From contig DHNW01000010.1 of assembly GCA_002407675.1 (NCBI GenBank), positions 124,001 through 188,000 of the forward strand: 64,000 nt of DNA. Reading direction: 5' to 3'. This document shows positions 26,996-34,984 of this stretch, in pieces; positions within the stretch are counted from its first letter, which is position 1, and each line of letters opens with the position of its first letter. The notes under the pieces were generated by a model, which saw nothing but the letters and a program-made list of their open reading frames with translations, had not been told where the DNA came from and ran no database searches. Made by a program: the position numbers and the translations under genes. This DNA is from Ruminococcaceae bacterium UBA5406 (GTDB taxonomy: Bacteria; Bacillota; Clostridia; Oscillospirales; Acutalibacteraceae).

Positions 26996-28290
26996 TACAG
27001 GTTTGGAAGGAAAAAGACGGCTTCGGTGAAAATTTTGCCGCTCGGATAAAACGCCGAAACAGAAAAGCGAATCCGAAAGTAGAGTCATCAGTGGCAGAAA
27101 TCATCAGCCGTGTCCGGGAAGAAGGAGACCGGGCCGTCCGTGATTATACTTTGAAATTTGACGGATCTGTCCCAGAAAAAACGGAGCTTTTCGCCGACGA
27201 TATTCGCCGGAGTGCAAAACTTTGCAGCCCGGATTTTTTGGCATCCTTGCACCGCTCTGCGGAAAATATCCGCGATTTTCACAGACGGCAAAAACAACAA
27301 AGCTGGTTTGAAACCCGGGCCGATGGTGTTGTTATGGGTCAGCGCGTTTGCGGCCTGGCCAAAGTTGGAATATACGTGCCGGGCGGAACGGCAGCTTATC
27401 CGTCTTCCGTTTTAATGAATGCCATTCCGGCTAAAATAGCAGGTGTAGGCGAGATCATTATGACAACACCGCCGGCAAAGGGCGGTCAGCCCAACCCGGC
27501 TATTATGGCTGCCGCGCTGGAAGCAGGCGTTGACCGGATCTTCCAGATCGGAGGAGCACAGGCTGTTGCCGCGCTGGCTTTTGGGACGGATACCGTGCCG
27601 GCGGTAGACAAGATTGTTGGTCCTGGAAACATTTATGTCGCAACCGCGAAACGAATGCTGTTTGGAACGGTCGGTATCGATATGGTAGCGGGGCCGAGTG
27701 AAATTTTGATTCTTGCGGATGAAACGGCAAACCCCAAATTTTTAGCGGCCGATCTGATGTCGCAGGCAGAGCACGATGTCCTTGCTTCGGCTGTTCTGCT
27801 GACCACCTCGGAGCGAATTGCGGATGAAACAGTCCGGGAACTAAAAAGTCAGATGGATTCTCTGCCCCGGCGGAAAATCATTGAGCAGGCTCTGGAGGAT
27901 TACGGCGCTGTTGTTGTCTGTGATACTATGGAGGAGGCAATTCAATTTGCCAATGATTTTGCCCCGGAGCATCTGGAAATCTGTGCGGCAAATCCAATGG
28001 AATCCTTGGGACATATCCGGAATGCAGGCTCCATTTTTCTGGGCAACTATTCTCCGGAACCACTGGGGGATTATTTTGCGGGTCCAAACCATGTCCTTCC
28101 AACAGGCGGTACGGCACGTTTCTTTTCTCCGCTTTCCGTAGACAGCTTTATTAAAAAATCGAGCTTCCTTTATTATACAAAAGATGCACTCAGCCAGGCA
28201 TCGGATGACATTGCGGAGCTGGCAAAAGCAGAAGGACTTACGGCGCATGCAAATTCTATTCAGGTGAGGTGTGGTAACAATGGCCTATGA
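26992..28290 (+). CDS. hisD: Histidinol dehydrogenase
   Basis: The 432-residue protein contains GIYVPGGTAAYPSSVLMN, KIVGPGNIYVATAKRML, DMVAGPSEILILAD, SQAEHDVLASAVLLT and the FAPEHLEI and GPNHVLPTGGTARF segments that supply catalytic and zinc residues. It oxidises histidinol to histidine with two NAD. Overlaps hisG in ATGA and hisC by 11 bases. Confidence 0.96.
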   Translation: MIQVWKEKDGFGENFAARIKRRNRKANPKVESSVAEIISRVREEGDRAVRDYTLKFDGSVPEKTELFADDIRRSAKLCSPDFLASLHRSAENIRDFHRRQKQQSWFETRADGVVMGQRVCGLAKVGIYVPGGTAAYPSSVLMNAIPAKIAGVGEIIMTTPPAKGGQPNPAIMAAALEAGVDRIFQIGGAQAVAALAFGTDTVPAVDKIVGPGNIYVATAKRMLFGTVGIDMVAGPSEILILADETANPKFLAADLMSQAEHDVLASAVLLTTSERIADETVRELKSQMDSLPRRKIIEQALEDYGAVVVCDTMEEAIQFANDFAPEHLEICAANPMESLGHIRNAGSIFLGNYSPEPLGDYFAGPNHVLPTGGTARFFSPLSVDSFIKKSSFLYYTKDALSQASDDIAELAKAEGLTAHANSIQVRCGNNGL

Positions 28291-29335
28291 ACTCAATTCC
28301 AAGCTTCAAAGTTTAAAACCTTATCAGGCAGTCCAGGGAAATTATCGAATCCGCCTGGATGCCAATGAATCGTTCCGGCTTCCTCCGCCGGAGCTGGTTT
28401 CCCGGATAGAAGAGGCGATCTCTGCCGTTCCGTTTAACCGTTACCCGGATCCGTATGCAGCTGAACTGTGCCGTGCCTTTGCTGATTATTATAATGTCAG
28501 CCCAGAAAATGTTGTTGCCGGAAATGGATCGGATGAACTGATTTCCATTATCTGCGGAACTTTTCTTATGAAGGGGGAACGCATGATGACGCTTTCTCCC
28601 GATTTTTCTATGTATCATTTTTACAGCAGTATCAATGAGGCGGAATGTGTAGAGTTTCGGAAAAATGAAGATTTTACAGTCGACATTGATAAGGTGATTG
28701 CAGCGATTCGGGAAAAACATATCCGTCTTGTCATATTTTCCAATCCCTGTAATCCAACTTCAAAGGGAATTGTGCGCGCAGATATCCGAAAGCTGGTAAA
28801 ATCAGTTGAAGCCCTTGTTGTCCTTGATGAGGCTTATATGGATTTCTGGGATCAATCCATGCTTGGAGAAGTGGATGATTTCGACAATCTTATTATTCTT
28901 CGCACATGTTCCAAAGCATTCGGAATGGCAGCGATCCGGCTTGGATTTGCCGTTTCCAATCAAAAGCTAATTCGAGCCATCAAAGCGGTAAAATCGCCTT
29001 ATAATGTCAACGCACTGACTCAGACGATCGGTTCCATTGTCTTTCAGCAGAAAAATTGGGTACAGGCTTCTATCCATAAAATCGTTGCATCTAAAAGTGC
29101 CCTTTCGGAAATGCTAAAATATGTTGAAGAACAAAATCCAGAAAAACTGCAAGTATATGATGGAGTAACGAATTTTGTCCTTCTCAAGGTTTCCAGGGGG
29201 AAGGAAGTGTACGACAGCCTATTGCAAAAAGGAATTTCTGTGCGCTTTTTCAGGGAAGGTAATTACCTCCGTGTAACAGCCGGGACTATGGAAGAAAACC
29301 GAGAGTTTGTTAGCGCACTGAAGGAGTCCCTTTAA
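28280..29335 (+). CDS. hisC: Histidinol-phosphate aminotransferase
   Basis: The 351-residue PLP enzyme has IRLDANESFRLPPPEL, NRYPDPYAAELC, FSNPCNPTSKG and the Schiff-base lysine in RTCSKAFGMAAIRLG. It makes L-histidinol phosphate. ATG 28280 lies ten bases after AGGTGAGG; GTG 28271 is too close to that site. It sits inside the his operon, overlapping hisD. Confidence 0.94.
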   Translation: MAYELNSKLQSLKPYQAVQGNYRIRLDANESFRLPPPELVSRIEEAISAVPFNRYPDPYAAELCRAFADYYNVSPENVVAGNGSDELISIICGTFLMKGERMMTLSPDFSMYHFYSSINEAECVEFRKNEDFTVDIDKVIAAIREKHIRLVIFSNPCNPTSKGIVRADIRKLVKSVEALVVLDEAYMDFWDQSMLGEVDDFDNLIILRTCSKAFGMAAIRLGFAVSNQKLIRAIKAVKSPYNVNALTQTIGSIVFQQKNWVQASIHKIVASKSALSEMLKYVEEQNPEKLQVYDGVTNFVLLKVSRGKEVYDSLLQKGISVRFFREGNYLRVTAGTMEENREFVSALKESL

Positions 29336-29358
29336 CAGCATCAGAAGGGAGAAGAATT

Positions 29359-29934
29359 ATGCGGATATCGGAGCAGAAACGGAAAACCCTTGAAACTGAC
29401 ATTTCCCTGCGGCTTTGCTTGGACGGAGGGAAAACCAATATTTCAACGGGTATCGGCTTTTTTGATCACATGCTGAATTCTTTTGCTGTACACGGTGGGT
29501 TTGGACTGACCGTCAAGGCAGCCGGCGACACTTACGTGGACTGTCACCATACGGTTGAAGACACCGGAATCGTTTTGGGAAAGGCTTTTGCGGATGCTTT
29601 GGGGAACCGTTCCGGAATTTCACGGTTTGGAAGCGCCTGCATTCCGATGGATGAAGCGCTGGCGTTTGCCGCTGTAGATATCAGCGGCCGGCCGTTCCTT
29701 GTTTTTCAAGCAGACTTTCAGCAGGATCGCATCGGGGAATACGATTCCTGCATGACGGAAGAATTTTTTCGCGCTTTCGCCGTCAACGCCGGAATGACTC
29801 TCCATGCCCGGGTAGAATATGGACAAAATGCGCATCACCAGACCGAGGCGCTGTTCAAAGCGGTTGCACATGCTGTCAGAACGGCGGTTGAACCTTCAGG
29901 GACGGGTGTATTGTCTGCCAAAGGGTGCCTGTAA
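29359..29934 (+). CDS. hisB: Imidazoleglycerol-phosphate dehydratase
   Basis: The 191-residue monofunctional enzyme has GIGFFDHMLNSFAVH, VDCHHTVEDTGIVLG, PMDEALAFAAVDISGRP and HHQTEALFKAVAHA, which carry the manganese ligands. No phosphatase domain is fused. ATG 29359 follows AAGGGAGAAG. hisH normally follows here in Clostridia but only 32 bases separate it from hisA. Confidence 0.95.
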   Translation: MRISEQKRKTLETDISLRLCLDGGKTNISTGIGFFDHMLNSFAVHGGFGLTVKAAGDTYVDCHHTVEDTGIVLGKAFADALGNRSGISRFGSACIPMDEALAFAAVDISGRPFLVFQADFQQDRIGEYDSCMTEEFFRAFAVNAGMTLHARVEYGQNAHHQTEALFKAVAHAVRTAVEPSGTGVLSAKGCL

Positions 29935-29966
29935 AAGGCTGCAAAAGGAGACCAAAGGAGATCTAT

Positions 29967-30698
29967 ATGATTTTAATACCGGCAATTGATTTAAAAGACG
30001 GTCAATGCGTCCGTTTACTGCGCGGCGATTATGCTACTGCACATCAAGTAGCCGACGATCCGGCCGCAGCGGCTTATACTTTTCGCGCCGAAGGCGCAGA
30101 ATGGCTCCATGTAGTTGATTTGGATGGTGCGAAAGCAGCAAGACCGGAAAACGAAGAGAACATTTTTCGAATCAGAGCTGCTTTCGGCCGGAACGTAGAA
30201 GTCGGCGGCGGAATACGAAACTTGGAAACAATCGAACGGTATCTGCAGCATGGAATTTCCCGGGTGGTTTTGGGGACTGCGGCGCTTCAGAATCCGGAGT
30301 TCGTTCAGAAAGCCGTTCAGCAATACGGCGGCCGAATCGCTGTGGGCATTGATGCAAAGAAAGGTATGGCGGCTCAGGAGGGCTGGGAACATATTTCCAG
30401 TATAACCTATCTTGAGATGGCTAAAAAAATGGAACAGATAGGCGTAAAGTATCTTATCTTTACAGATATTAGCCGAGACGGCACTCTCAGCGGACCAAAC
30501 CTAAATATGCTTGATGCTTTGAACAATGCCGTATCCTGCAAAATTATTGCAAGCGGTGGCATTTCCAGTCTGAAAGATATGAGTGATCTGCTGGATCTTG
30601 GCGTGTACGGTGCAATTTGCGGGAAGGCTTTATATTCCGGCGACCTCAGTTTGCAGGAAGGCCTTGCTCTTTGTGCGAAAGGAAATAATCATGACTGA
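29967..30698 (+). CDS. hisA: ProFAR isomerase
   Basis: The 243-residue TIM barrel starts MILIPAIDLKDGQCVRLLRG with catalytic Asp8 in PAIDLK, and has VVDLDGAK, VGGGIR and the second catalytic Asp in IFTDISRDGTLSGPN. It isomerises ProFAR to PRFAR. ATG 29967 follows AAAGGAG. Its stop overlaps hisI by eight bases, leaving no hisF between them. Confidence 0.94.
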   Translation: MILIPAIDLKDGQCVRLLRGDYATAHQVADDPAAAAYTFRAEGAEWLHVVDLDGAKAARPENEENIFRIRAAFGRNVEVGGGIRNLETIERYLQHGISRVVLGTAALQNPEFVQKAVQQYGGRIAVGIDAKKGMAAQEGWEHISSITYLEMAKKMEQIGVKYLIFTDISRDGTLSGPNLNMLDALNNAVSCKIIASGGISSLKDMSDLLDLGVYGAICGKALYSGDLSLQEGLALCAKGNNHD

Positions 30699-31044
30699 GA
30701 ATGTAAAGCAAAAGGCCTTGATAGAGCAATTTTTTCAAAAATCCGATCTTCTTCCCGTCATTGTGCAGGAATATGGAACCAACCGAGTTTTAATGCTGGC
30801 CTATATGAATCGGGATTCATTCCAAAAAACACTGGAAACCGGATACACATGGTTTTACAGCCGCAGCCGGAAGGAACTTTGGAATAAAGGTGCAACTTCC
30901 GGTCATTATCAAAAAATCCGTCAAATTTACGGGGACTGCGACAGTGACACTCTTCTCGTCCTTGCTGAGCAAACCGGGGCTGCCTGTCACACGGGACATC
31001 ACAGTTGTTTTTTTAATGAAATCTGGAGGGATACTGGTGATTGA
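30691..31044 (+). CDS. hisI: Phosphoribosyl-AMP cyclohydrolase
   Basis: The 117-residue protein has YMNRDSFQKTLETGYTWFYS, WNKGATSGHYQKI, the metal-binding DCDSDTLL and ACHTGHHSCFF. It opens the adenine ring of PR-AMP. ATG 30691 has AAAGGA upstream and overlaps hisA. HisE is a separate gene rather than fused. Confidence 0.94.
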   Translation: MTENVKQKALIEQFFQKSDLLPVIVQEYGTNRVLMLAYMNRDSFQKTLETGYTWFYSRSRKELWNKGATSGHYQKIRQIYGDCDSDTLLVLAEQTGAACHTGHHSCFFNEIWRDTGD

Positions 31045-31363
31045 CATTTTTGCGGAGCTATATCAGACAGTGCTGGAACGAAAATCCGAAAAACAAGAGA
31101 ATTCCTATACCTGCTATCTTTTTGGGCAGGGAATTGACAAAATTCTGAAGAAATGCGGGGAAGAATGCAGTGAAGTAATTATCGCCGCTAAAAACGGCCG
31201 AAATTCGGATACTGTAATGGAGATTTCTGATTTACTGTACCATCTGACCGTATTGATGGCTGAAGAAGGAATTAAACCGGAGGATGTGGAAAAGGAACTT
31301 GCCCGCCGAAGTCAGAAAACCGGAAACTTAAAAGCTTTTCATCAGGTTGACAGAAACACTTGA
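31037..31363 (+). CDS. hisE: Phosphoribosyl-ATP diphosphatase
   Basis: The 108-residue MazG-like protein has SYTCYLFGQGIDKILKKCGE, ECSEVIIAAKN and EISDLLYHLTVLM, the acidic helices that bind magnesium. It hydrolyses PR-ATP to PR-AMP. GTG 31037 follows GGAGGG at 31025-31030 and overlaps the hisI end by eight bases. Last gene of the operon; no strong terminator is visible after it. Confidence 0.93.
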   Translation: MIDIFAELYQTVLERKSEKQENSYTCYLFGQGIDKILKKCGEECSEVIIAAKNGRNSDTVMEISDLLYHLTVLMAEEGIKPEDVEKELARRSQKTGNLKAFHQVDRNT

Positions 31364-31417
31364 ACGGAAAAAGCGCTTATTCTTACTAAAGAATTATTAT
31401 CAGACTGTATAAATATT

Positions 31418-31445
31418 TTGATAGAATTTCAAAATGTGTTATAAT
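31418..31445 (+). promoter_or_regulatory. Promoter of the phospholipase-like/luxS pair
   Basis: TTGATA (31418-31423), 16-base spacer, TATAAT (31440-31445), about 43 bases before GTG 31489. Confidence 0.6.
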
Positions 31446-31488
31446 ATAAATAATTGAATCGATATTTTTAAAAATCCGGGGTGATAAA

Positions 31489-32388
31489 GTGCCGGCAGCT
31501 ATTGCTCATTATCTGTTAGCGCTGAAAGCGCTGGAACAATATCAGAAAGATCAGAAGGAAAACGAAATTTCCGTCCAAAAGGATGCTTATCTTTGGGGTG
31601 CCCAGGGGCCGGATTTTTTGTTTTACGACCTGCCTTTTCCATGGAAACACGGGAAAAGTTTGAATATTCTCGGCCGAGTGCTCCATAAGTCTAATCCGAC
31701 GAATCTTCTTTCATGCATGCAGGTCTATGCGGTCGACCATAAAAGCGATAATTCCGTATTATCTTATTTTTTAGGATTTTTATGCCATTACAGTCTGGAT
31801 CGCACGGTGCATCCTTATATTTATTTTCAGATACAGTCTTTGCGAAAAAAGTATCCACACTGTTCAGATGCTTTTTTGCACTGTCAGATCGAATCAGCGC
31901 TAGATGTAATTCTTCTCCGTCATGAAACGGGGGAAATTCCGACTGAATTTAATCTAAAAAAAACCGTTCCAAAAAATAAAGATGTCATGAATATGATTGC
32001 AGTACTATATAGTTCGCTTTTGCAAAGCCTTTTTTCAAAAAAAATCCCGGAAAAATCCGTACTGCGGGCGGAGCATATCTGCCGTTTTACAGCAGGGCTG
32101 CAAAATGATCGGACAGGCCTTAAAAAACTGCTGTTCACAAATTATGAAAAGAAGCATAGTAAATTTTTATGTTCTTGCTTTTTTCGCGGAATTTTGGAAA
32201 GTGACGATTTTGACTACGCTAATATTCTGGAATCGCCTTGGAAATGGCCGCTAGAAAGCGGCCGGATGCGAAATGAAAGTTTCTTCTCATTATTTGAATC
32301 CGCATGCTCGGAAAGTGTTCAATTTATGAAAGAAATTTTTTATGAAAAAGATTTTGAAAAGATGACAAGAGGCATTCCATTTTCATAA
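31489..32388 (+). CDS. Zinc-dependent phospholipase C-like protein
   Basis: The 299-residue protein has the N-terminal core of the zinc-dependent PLC/nuclease P1-like fold: AIAHYLLALKAL, YLWGAQGPDFLFY, LGRVLHK, FLCHYSLDRTVHPYIYF and the later QIESALDVILLR, with His and Asp residues placed as metal ligands. Unlike secreted PLCs it has no signal peptide, so it is predicted cytoplasmic and its substrate is uncertain. GTG 31489 follows GGGGTGAT. luxS starts 13 bases downstream, so they form an operon. Confidence 0.75.
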   Translation: MPAAIAHYLLALKALEQYQKDQKENEISVQKDAYLWGAQGPDFLFYDLPFPWKHGKSLNILGRVLHKSNPTNLLSCMQVYAVDHKSDNSVLSYFLGFLCHYSLDRTVHPYIYFQIQSLRKKYPHCSDAFLHCQIESALDVILLRHETGEIPTEFNLKKTVPKNKDVMNMIAVLYSSLLQSLFSKKIPEKSVLRAEHICRFTAGLQNDRTGLKKLLFTNYEKKHSKFLCSCFFRGILESDDFDYANILESPWKWPLESGRMRNESFFSLFESACSESVQFMKEIFYEKDFEKMTRGIPFS

Positions 32389-32401
32389 GGAGAAGATATC
32401 A

Positions 32402-32854
32402 ATGAAGAAAATCGCAAGCTTTTGTGTCGACCATACAAAATTGAAACCTGGAATCTATCTTTCAAGGATAGACGGTGATATTATTACCTACGATATCCGC
32501 ATGAAAAAGCCAAATACGCCGCCGTTTCTGTCAAATGGATCGCTGCACACGATTGAGCATTTATTTGCTACCTTTGCACGCAATTCGGAATATGCTGATC
32601 ACGTGATCTACTTTGGCCCTATGGGCTGTCGGACAGGTTTTTATTTTTTACTAAGAAATGTGGATAAAGCAGATGCTGTTCAACTGATCATTCGGATTTT
32701 TCGGCAGATTGCGGATTACAGTGGAGAGATTCCAGGAGCTACCGCTTCGGAATGCGGAAATTTTCGGGAACATGATCTTTCGGGAGCAGTAAAAGAGGCA
32801 AAAGCATATTTACCGGTTATTCAAAATTGGAACGAACAGATGCTGGAATATTAA
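32402..32854 (+). CDS. luxS: S-ribosylhomocysteine lyase LuxS
   Basis: The 150-residue protein has the metal motif HTIEH (His49, Glu52, His53), catalytic Cys76 in GPMGCRTGFY and the third ligand Cys118 in ECGNFREH. It cleaves S-ribosylhomocysteine to homocysteine and DPD, the AI-2 precursor. ATG 32402 has AAGGAGAAG upstream. Co-transcribed with the phospholipase-like gene; no known link between the two. Confidence 0.96.
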   Translation: MKKIASFCVDHTKLKPGIYLSRIDGDIITYDIRMKKPNTPPFLSNGSLHTIEHLFATFARNSEYADHVIYFGPMGCRTGFYFLLRNVDKADAVQLIIRIFRQIADYSGEIPGATASECGNFREHDLSGAVKEAKAYLPVIQNWNEQMLEY

Positions 32855-32883
32855 AGTTTTATTAGAAATATCCTTTCAATGGG

Positions 32884-32912
32884 TTGCAAAATAGTTACAT
32901 TTGTTGTATGAT
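32884..32912 (+). promoter_or_regulatory. Promoter of the M23 peptidase gene
   Basis: TTGCAA (32884-32889), 17-base spacer, TATGAT (32907-32912), about 57 bases before ATG 32969. Confidence 0.65.
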
Positions 32913-32968
32913 AAAAGCCATAGATTACAAATTGTAATGATTTGCAACATTCAGAAAGGATATTTTTC

Positions 32969-34669
32969 ATGCGGTCTGGATCAAAGAAAAAACTTGAACG
33001 TACATCTTTTTTTCAGATTTCTGTGGTCGGCTGCCGATTTTTATATATTGTTGGCATTCAAAGTATACGGATCAGCAAGCGAGCTCGGAAAAGAATCCAG
33101 TTATTTTTTTTACCAGTTAGTTCTTTTGCCAAACATCTATATTCTTCAACGCTTGGAGAACAGCTGCATCGAATCCGCCATGAAATTGCGTCAATTCGTG
33201 ACGGATTTAACGTTGCAAAGACAAGGCTGTCCCATGCCAGGCATGAGAGTTTTGGGTGTGCAGTTTTGGAATTTTTTCAGATTGTGCGCAGAAGCTTTGT
33301 CCTTCATCGTAATTTTGTGTATTCTTGTTTGAATTTTGCGGTTCCGGTTTTGTCAATTCTGCTTTTATTTTCTGTTATCCATTTTTGGAATGGCGTCCCT
33401 TTTGGTCTGGTCTTGACAAATAAAGGTGAAACAATTGCCTCCATAGAAAGTGAAAGTATTTATGAAAAAGCAGCGGAAATGGTCAATCAGCGGATGGTGC
33501 ATAATACAGATCAAACCGATGTAAAAATTGATTTTAAACCTGTATTTCAACTGACAACCGAAGTGCCGTCCGGCTATGCGACTGCTGAAGCCGTTTGTGA
33601 CCGTTTAATTAAACAATCAAATGGGATTATTGAGGAAGGCTGCGGCCTTTATGTTGATGGAAAATTTCAGGGTGCTGTGAAAAGCAGTGCCGATATGAGA
33701 TATATACTGCAAAATTTTTTAAATTCTGCGAAGGGCAATGATACTGAAACCATTGTAAAATTTTCTCAAAACGTTGAAACTGTAAATGGTCTGTTTCCAA
33801 CGGCGGCGTTGATCAGTACGAATCAAATGGAAAAAACCATTGGTCAAACAAAAAATACTGTGCAGACATATACGGTTCAAAAAGGGGATACGGTTTCATC
33901 CATTGCTAAAGCAAACCATATGACGATTTCGGAGCTGAATGCGCTCAATCATAATCAACTGGGCGATTCCATCCATCTGGGTGACCTTATTGTTCTTAAA
34001 GTAGGGGTCCCGATGCTTTCAGTTGAGTTAATTAAAACTTTGACGTATGAACAGGAAATTCCTTATAAGACTATTACTCAGAATGATGACACAAAATATA
34101 CCGATTACTCAAAAATAGTAATCAATGGTGTAAATGGAAAGCAAAGATGCACCGATAAAGTCTATTCAATTAATGGAGTAGACACTAAAAGGGACACTAT
34201 TTCTAAGGTTACTTTGCTTGAACCGGTCAATAAAGTAGTTTTAACAGGAACGAAGAAGAAACCCAAAAATCAGAAAGGGATTGCAACTGGAAAATTAATG
34301 TGGCCAATTCCTTCCATCCATACCATAACTTCTTATTTTGCGTGGCGGTGGGGAAAATTTCACACTGGCATTGATATTTCTGGCTCAAATGCTTATGGAA
34401 AGATTATTGTCGCAGCGGATGGCGGAGTTGTAACCCTTGCCGGAAAAAATGATGGATATGGGAATTGTGTCATTATAAACCACAGAAATGGAATCAAAAC
34501 ACTCTATGGCCACTGCAGCAGTCTTTTGGTTTCTGCTGGCCAGCAAGTTTCGAAAGGGCAGGCCATTGCTAAAATTGGAAGTTCTGGCCACTCAACAGGG
34601 CCGCACTGTCATTTTGAAGTCATTAAAAACGGTCAGAAGGTAAACCCTTTAAGATTTGTTTCACCATAA
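32969..34669 (+). CDS. Membrane-anchored M23 peptidase with LysM and G5 domains
   Basis: The 566-residue protein has an unusually long, basic N-terminal arm of about 115 residues, a transmembrane helix (about 116-140), a LysM domain (about 300-344, TYTVQKGDTVSSIAKAN), a G5 domain (about 352-428) and a C-terminal M23 domain. The M23 zinc ligands are His465 and Asp469 (HTGIDIS) and His548 in HCHFE (His546 also in the motif). It should cleave peptidoglycan cross-bridges outside the cell. ATG 32969 has AAAGGA eight bases upstream. A link to sporulation or division cannot be judged from sequence. Confidence 0.9.
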   Translation: MRSGSKKKLERTSFFQISVVGCRFLYIVGIQSIRISKRARKRIQLFFLPVSSFAKHLYSSTLGEQLHRIRHEIASIRDGFNVAKTRLSHARHESFGCAVLEFFQIVRRSFVLHRNFVYSCLNFAVPVLSILLLFSVIHFWNGVPFGLVLTNKGETIASIESESIYEKAAEMVNQRMVHNTDQTDVKIDFKPVFQLTTEVPSGYATAEAVCDRLIKQSNGIIEEGCGLYVDGKFQGAVKSSADMRYILQNFLNSAKGNDTETIVKFSQNVETVNGLFPTAALISTNQMEKTIGQTKNTVQTYTVQKGDTVSSIAKANHMTISELNALNHNQLGDSIHLGDLIVLKVGVPMLSVELIKTLTYEQEIPYKTITQNDDTKYTDYSKIVINGVNGKQRCTDKVYSINGVDTKRDTISKVTLLEPVNKVVLTGTKKKPKNQKGIATGKLMWPIPSIHTITSYFAWRWGKFHTGIDISGSNAYGKIIVAADGGVVTLAGKNDGYGNCVIINHRNGIKTLYGHCSSLLVSAGQQVSKGQAIAKIGSSGHSTGPHCHFEVIKNGQKVNPLRFVSP

Positions 34670-34733
34670 TATTTTTTCTGATGGAAATTTATCAAAACCG
34701 TGTTTTTCGGCCATAAAACAAGGGTTGATTATA

Positions 34734-34762
34734 TTGACTTTTTTAGTTTAGTGTATTATTAT
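34734..34762 (+). promoter_or_regulatory. Upstream promoter P1 of the murA region
   Basis: TTGACT (34734-34739), 17-base spacer, TATTAT (34757-34762). It is about 220 bases before murA, which implies a long leader or a separate small RNA. Confidence 0.55.
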
Positions 34763-34938
34763 TTACTTAGTATTTCCGGGTTTTTAGAATGTGCTTGTGG
34801 TAAAGATAGTAAAGATAGTATAGAATATTTACCACAGGCTAATATTTGTGTAACAAAACCTGTATGAACTGTTTATGAATTTTCTTTTATCTTTTTAATA
34901 GTCTTCTTTATCATAGCACTAAATATTTTATGAAAATC
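34763..34938 (+). other. Non-coding murA leader with tandem 9-mer and hairpin
   Basis: No gene is seen between the M23 peptidase and murA (about 315 bases). It holds a perfect tandem TAAAGATAG at 34801-34809 and 34810-34818, enclosed by arms TGTGGTAAA (34796-34804) and TTTACCACA (34828-34836), which can pair as a nine-base stem. The rest is AT-rich with no recognised riboswitch. The role is unknown. Confidence 0.45.
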
Positions 34939-34947
34939 TGTTATACT
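34939..34947 (+). promoter_or_regulatory. Extended -10 promoter P2 of murA
   Basis: TGTTATACT carries an extended -10 (TGnTATACT) about 37 bases before the TTG start; no good -35 is seen. Confidence 0.45.
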
Positions 34948-34984
34948 ATATTAGTGTTTTGATTTTAGATTGGAGCGTACCGCA

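Noticed and set aside
32901..33332. Plus-strand frame overlapping the M23 peptidase start
   Set aside because: It begins inside the promoter region of the peptidase gene and has no ribosome site; the peptidase frame continues into known domains.
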